Shown in pieces: positions 5,290-5,304 of a DNA stretch of 5,304 nucleotides; positions within the stretch are counted from its first letter, which is position 1; every line of letters starts with the position of its first letter. This DNA is from an uncultured Haemophilus sp. (GTDB lineage Bacteria; Pseudomonadota; Gammaproteobacteria; Enterobacterales; Pasteurellaceae). Where the stretch lies: positions 1 through 5,304 of the forward strand of contig NZ_CAJLNI010000123.1 of the NCBI RefSeq assembly GCF_905207935.1. Direction: 5' to 3'. The position numbers were made by a program, and so were the translations under genes. The notes under the pieces are model-generated. The model was not told the DNA's origin, did no database searches, and was given only the letters and a program-made list of their open reading frames with translations.

Positions 5290-5304
5290 TTTATCAGTTT
5301 AATC

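Noticed and set aside
1..5304. CRISPR array, tRNA/rRNA, insertion sequence, toxin-antitoxin or defence genes
   Set aside because: No repeat-spacer pattern, RNA gene, transposase, terminal repeats or defence-type domain was seen on either strand.

Overview
The window looks like chromosomal DNA of a Haemophilus-type member of the Pasteurellaceae. The base composition is AT-rich. Three exact copies of the Haemophilus influenzae-type DNA uptake core AAGTGCGGT lie inside genes, and a fourth exact copy forms one arm of an intergenic hairpin. The encoded proteins are clear homologues of enterobacterial lipopolysaccharide (LPS) inner-core enzymes. Species cannot be fixed from the sequence alone; an E. 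coli-type WaaC argues somewhat against H. influenzae sensu stricto.

All genes read on the + strand. Positions 1-417 hold the 3' end of hldD (rfaD), the ADP-heptose epimerase. Positions 418-515 are intergenic and carry a small inverted repeat and a hairpin made of two facing uptake-sequence-like arms. A tight four-gene run follows: waaF (heptosyltransferase II, 516-1559), a small two-TM protein with a YcxB-like C-terminal domain (1577-2161), an EamA/DMT-type transporter (2190-3095), and waaC (heptosyltransferase I, 3092-4045), which overlaps the transporter gene by four bases. The 164-base gap 4046-4209 holds a weak candidate terminator and a good promoter for the last gene, an outer-membrane general porin (4210-5289). 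Positions 5290-5304 show nothing recognisable. No stretch longer than 300 bases lacks a gene.

HldD makes ADP-L-glycero-beta-D-manno-heptose. WaaC attaches the first heptose to Kdo-lipid A, and WaaF attaches the second heptose to the first. The order hldD-waaF-waaC matches the enterobacterial cluster, but here two inner-membrane protein genes of unknown role sit between the two transferases. The porin has its own promoter and is probably a separate transcription unit, though its folding and function in the outer membrane depend on LPS.

I see no sign of a new defence system, mobile element, CRISPR array, tRNA or rRNA. The points most worth a second look are the two interposed membrane genes, the uptake-sequence hairpin just before waaF, and the E. 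coli-type WaaC.
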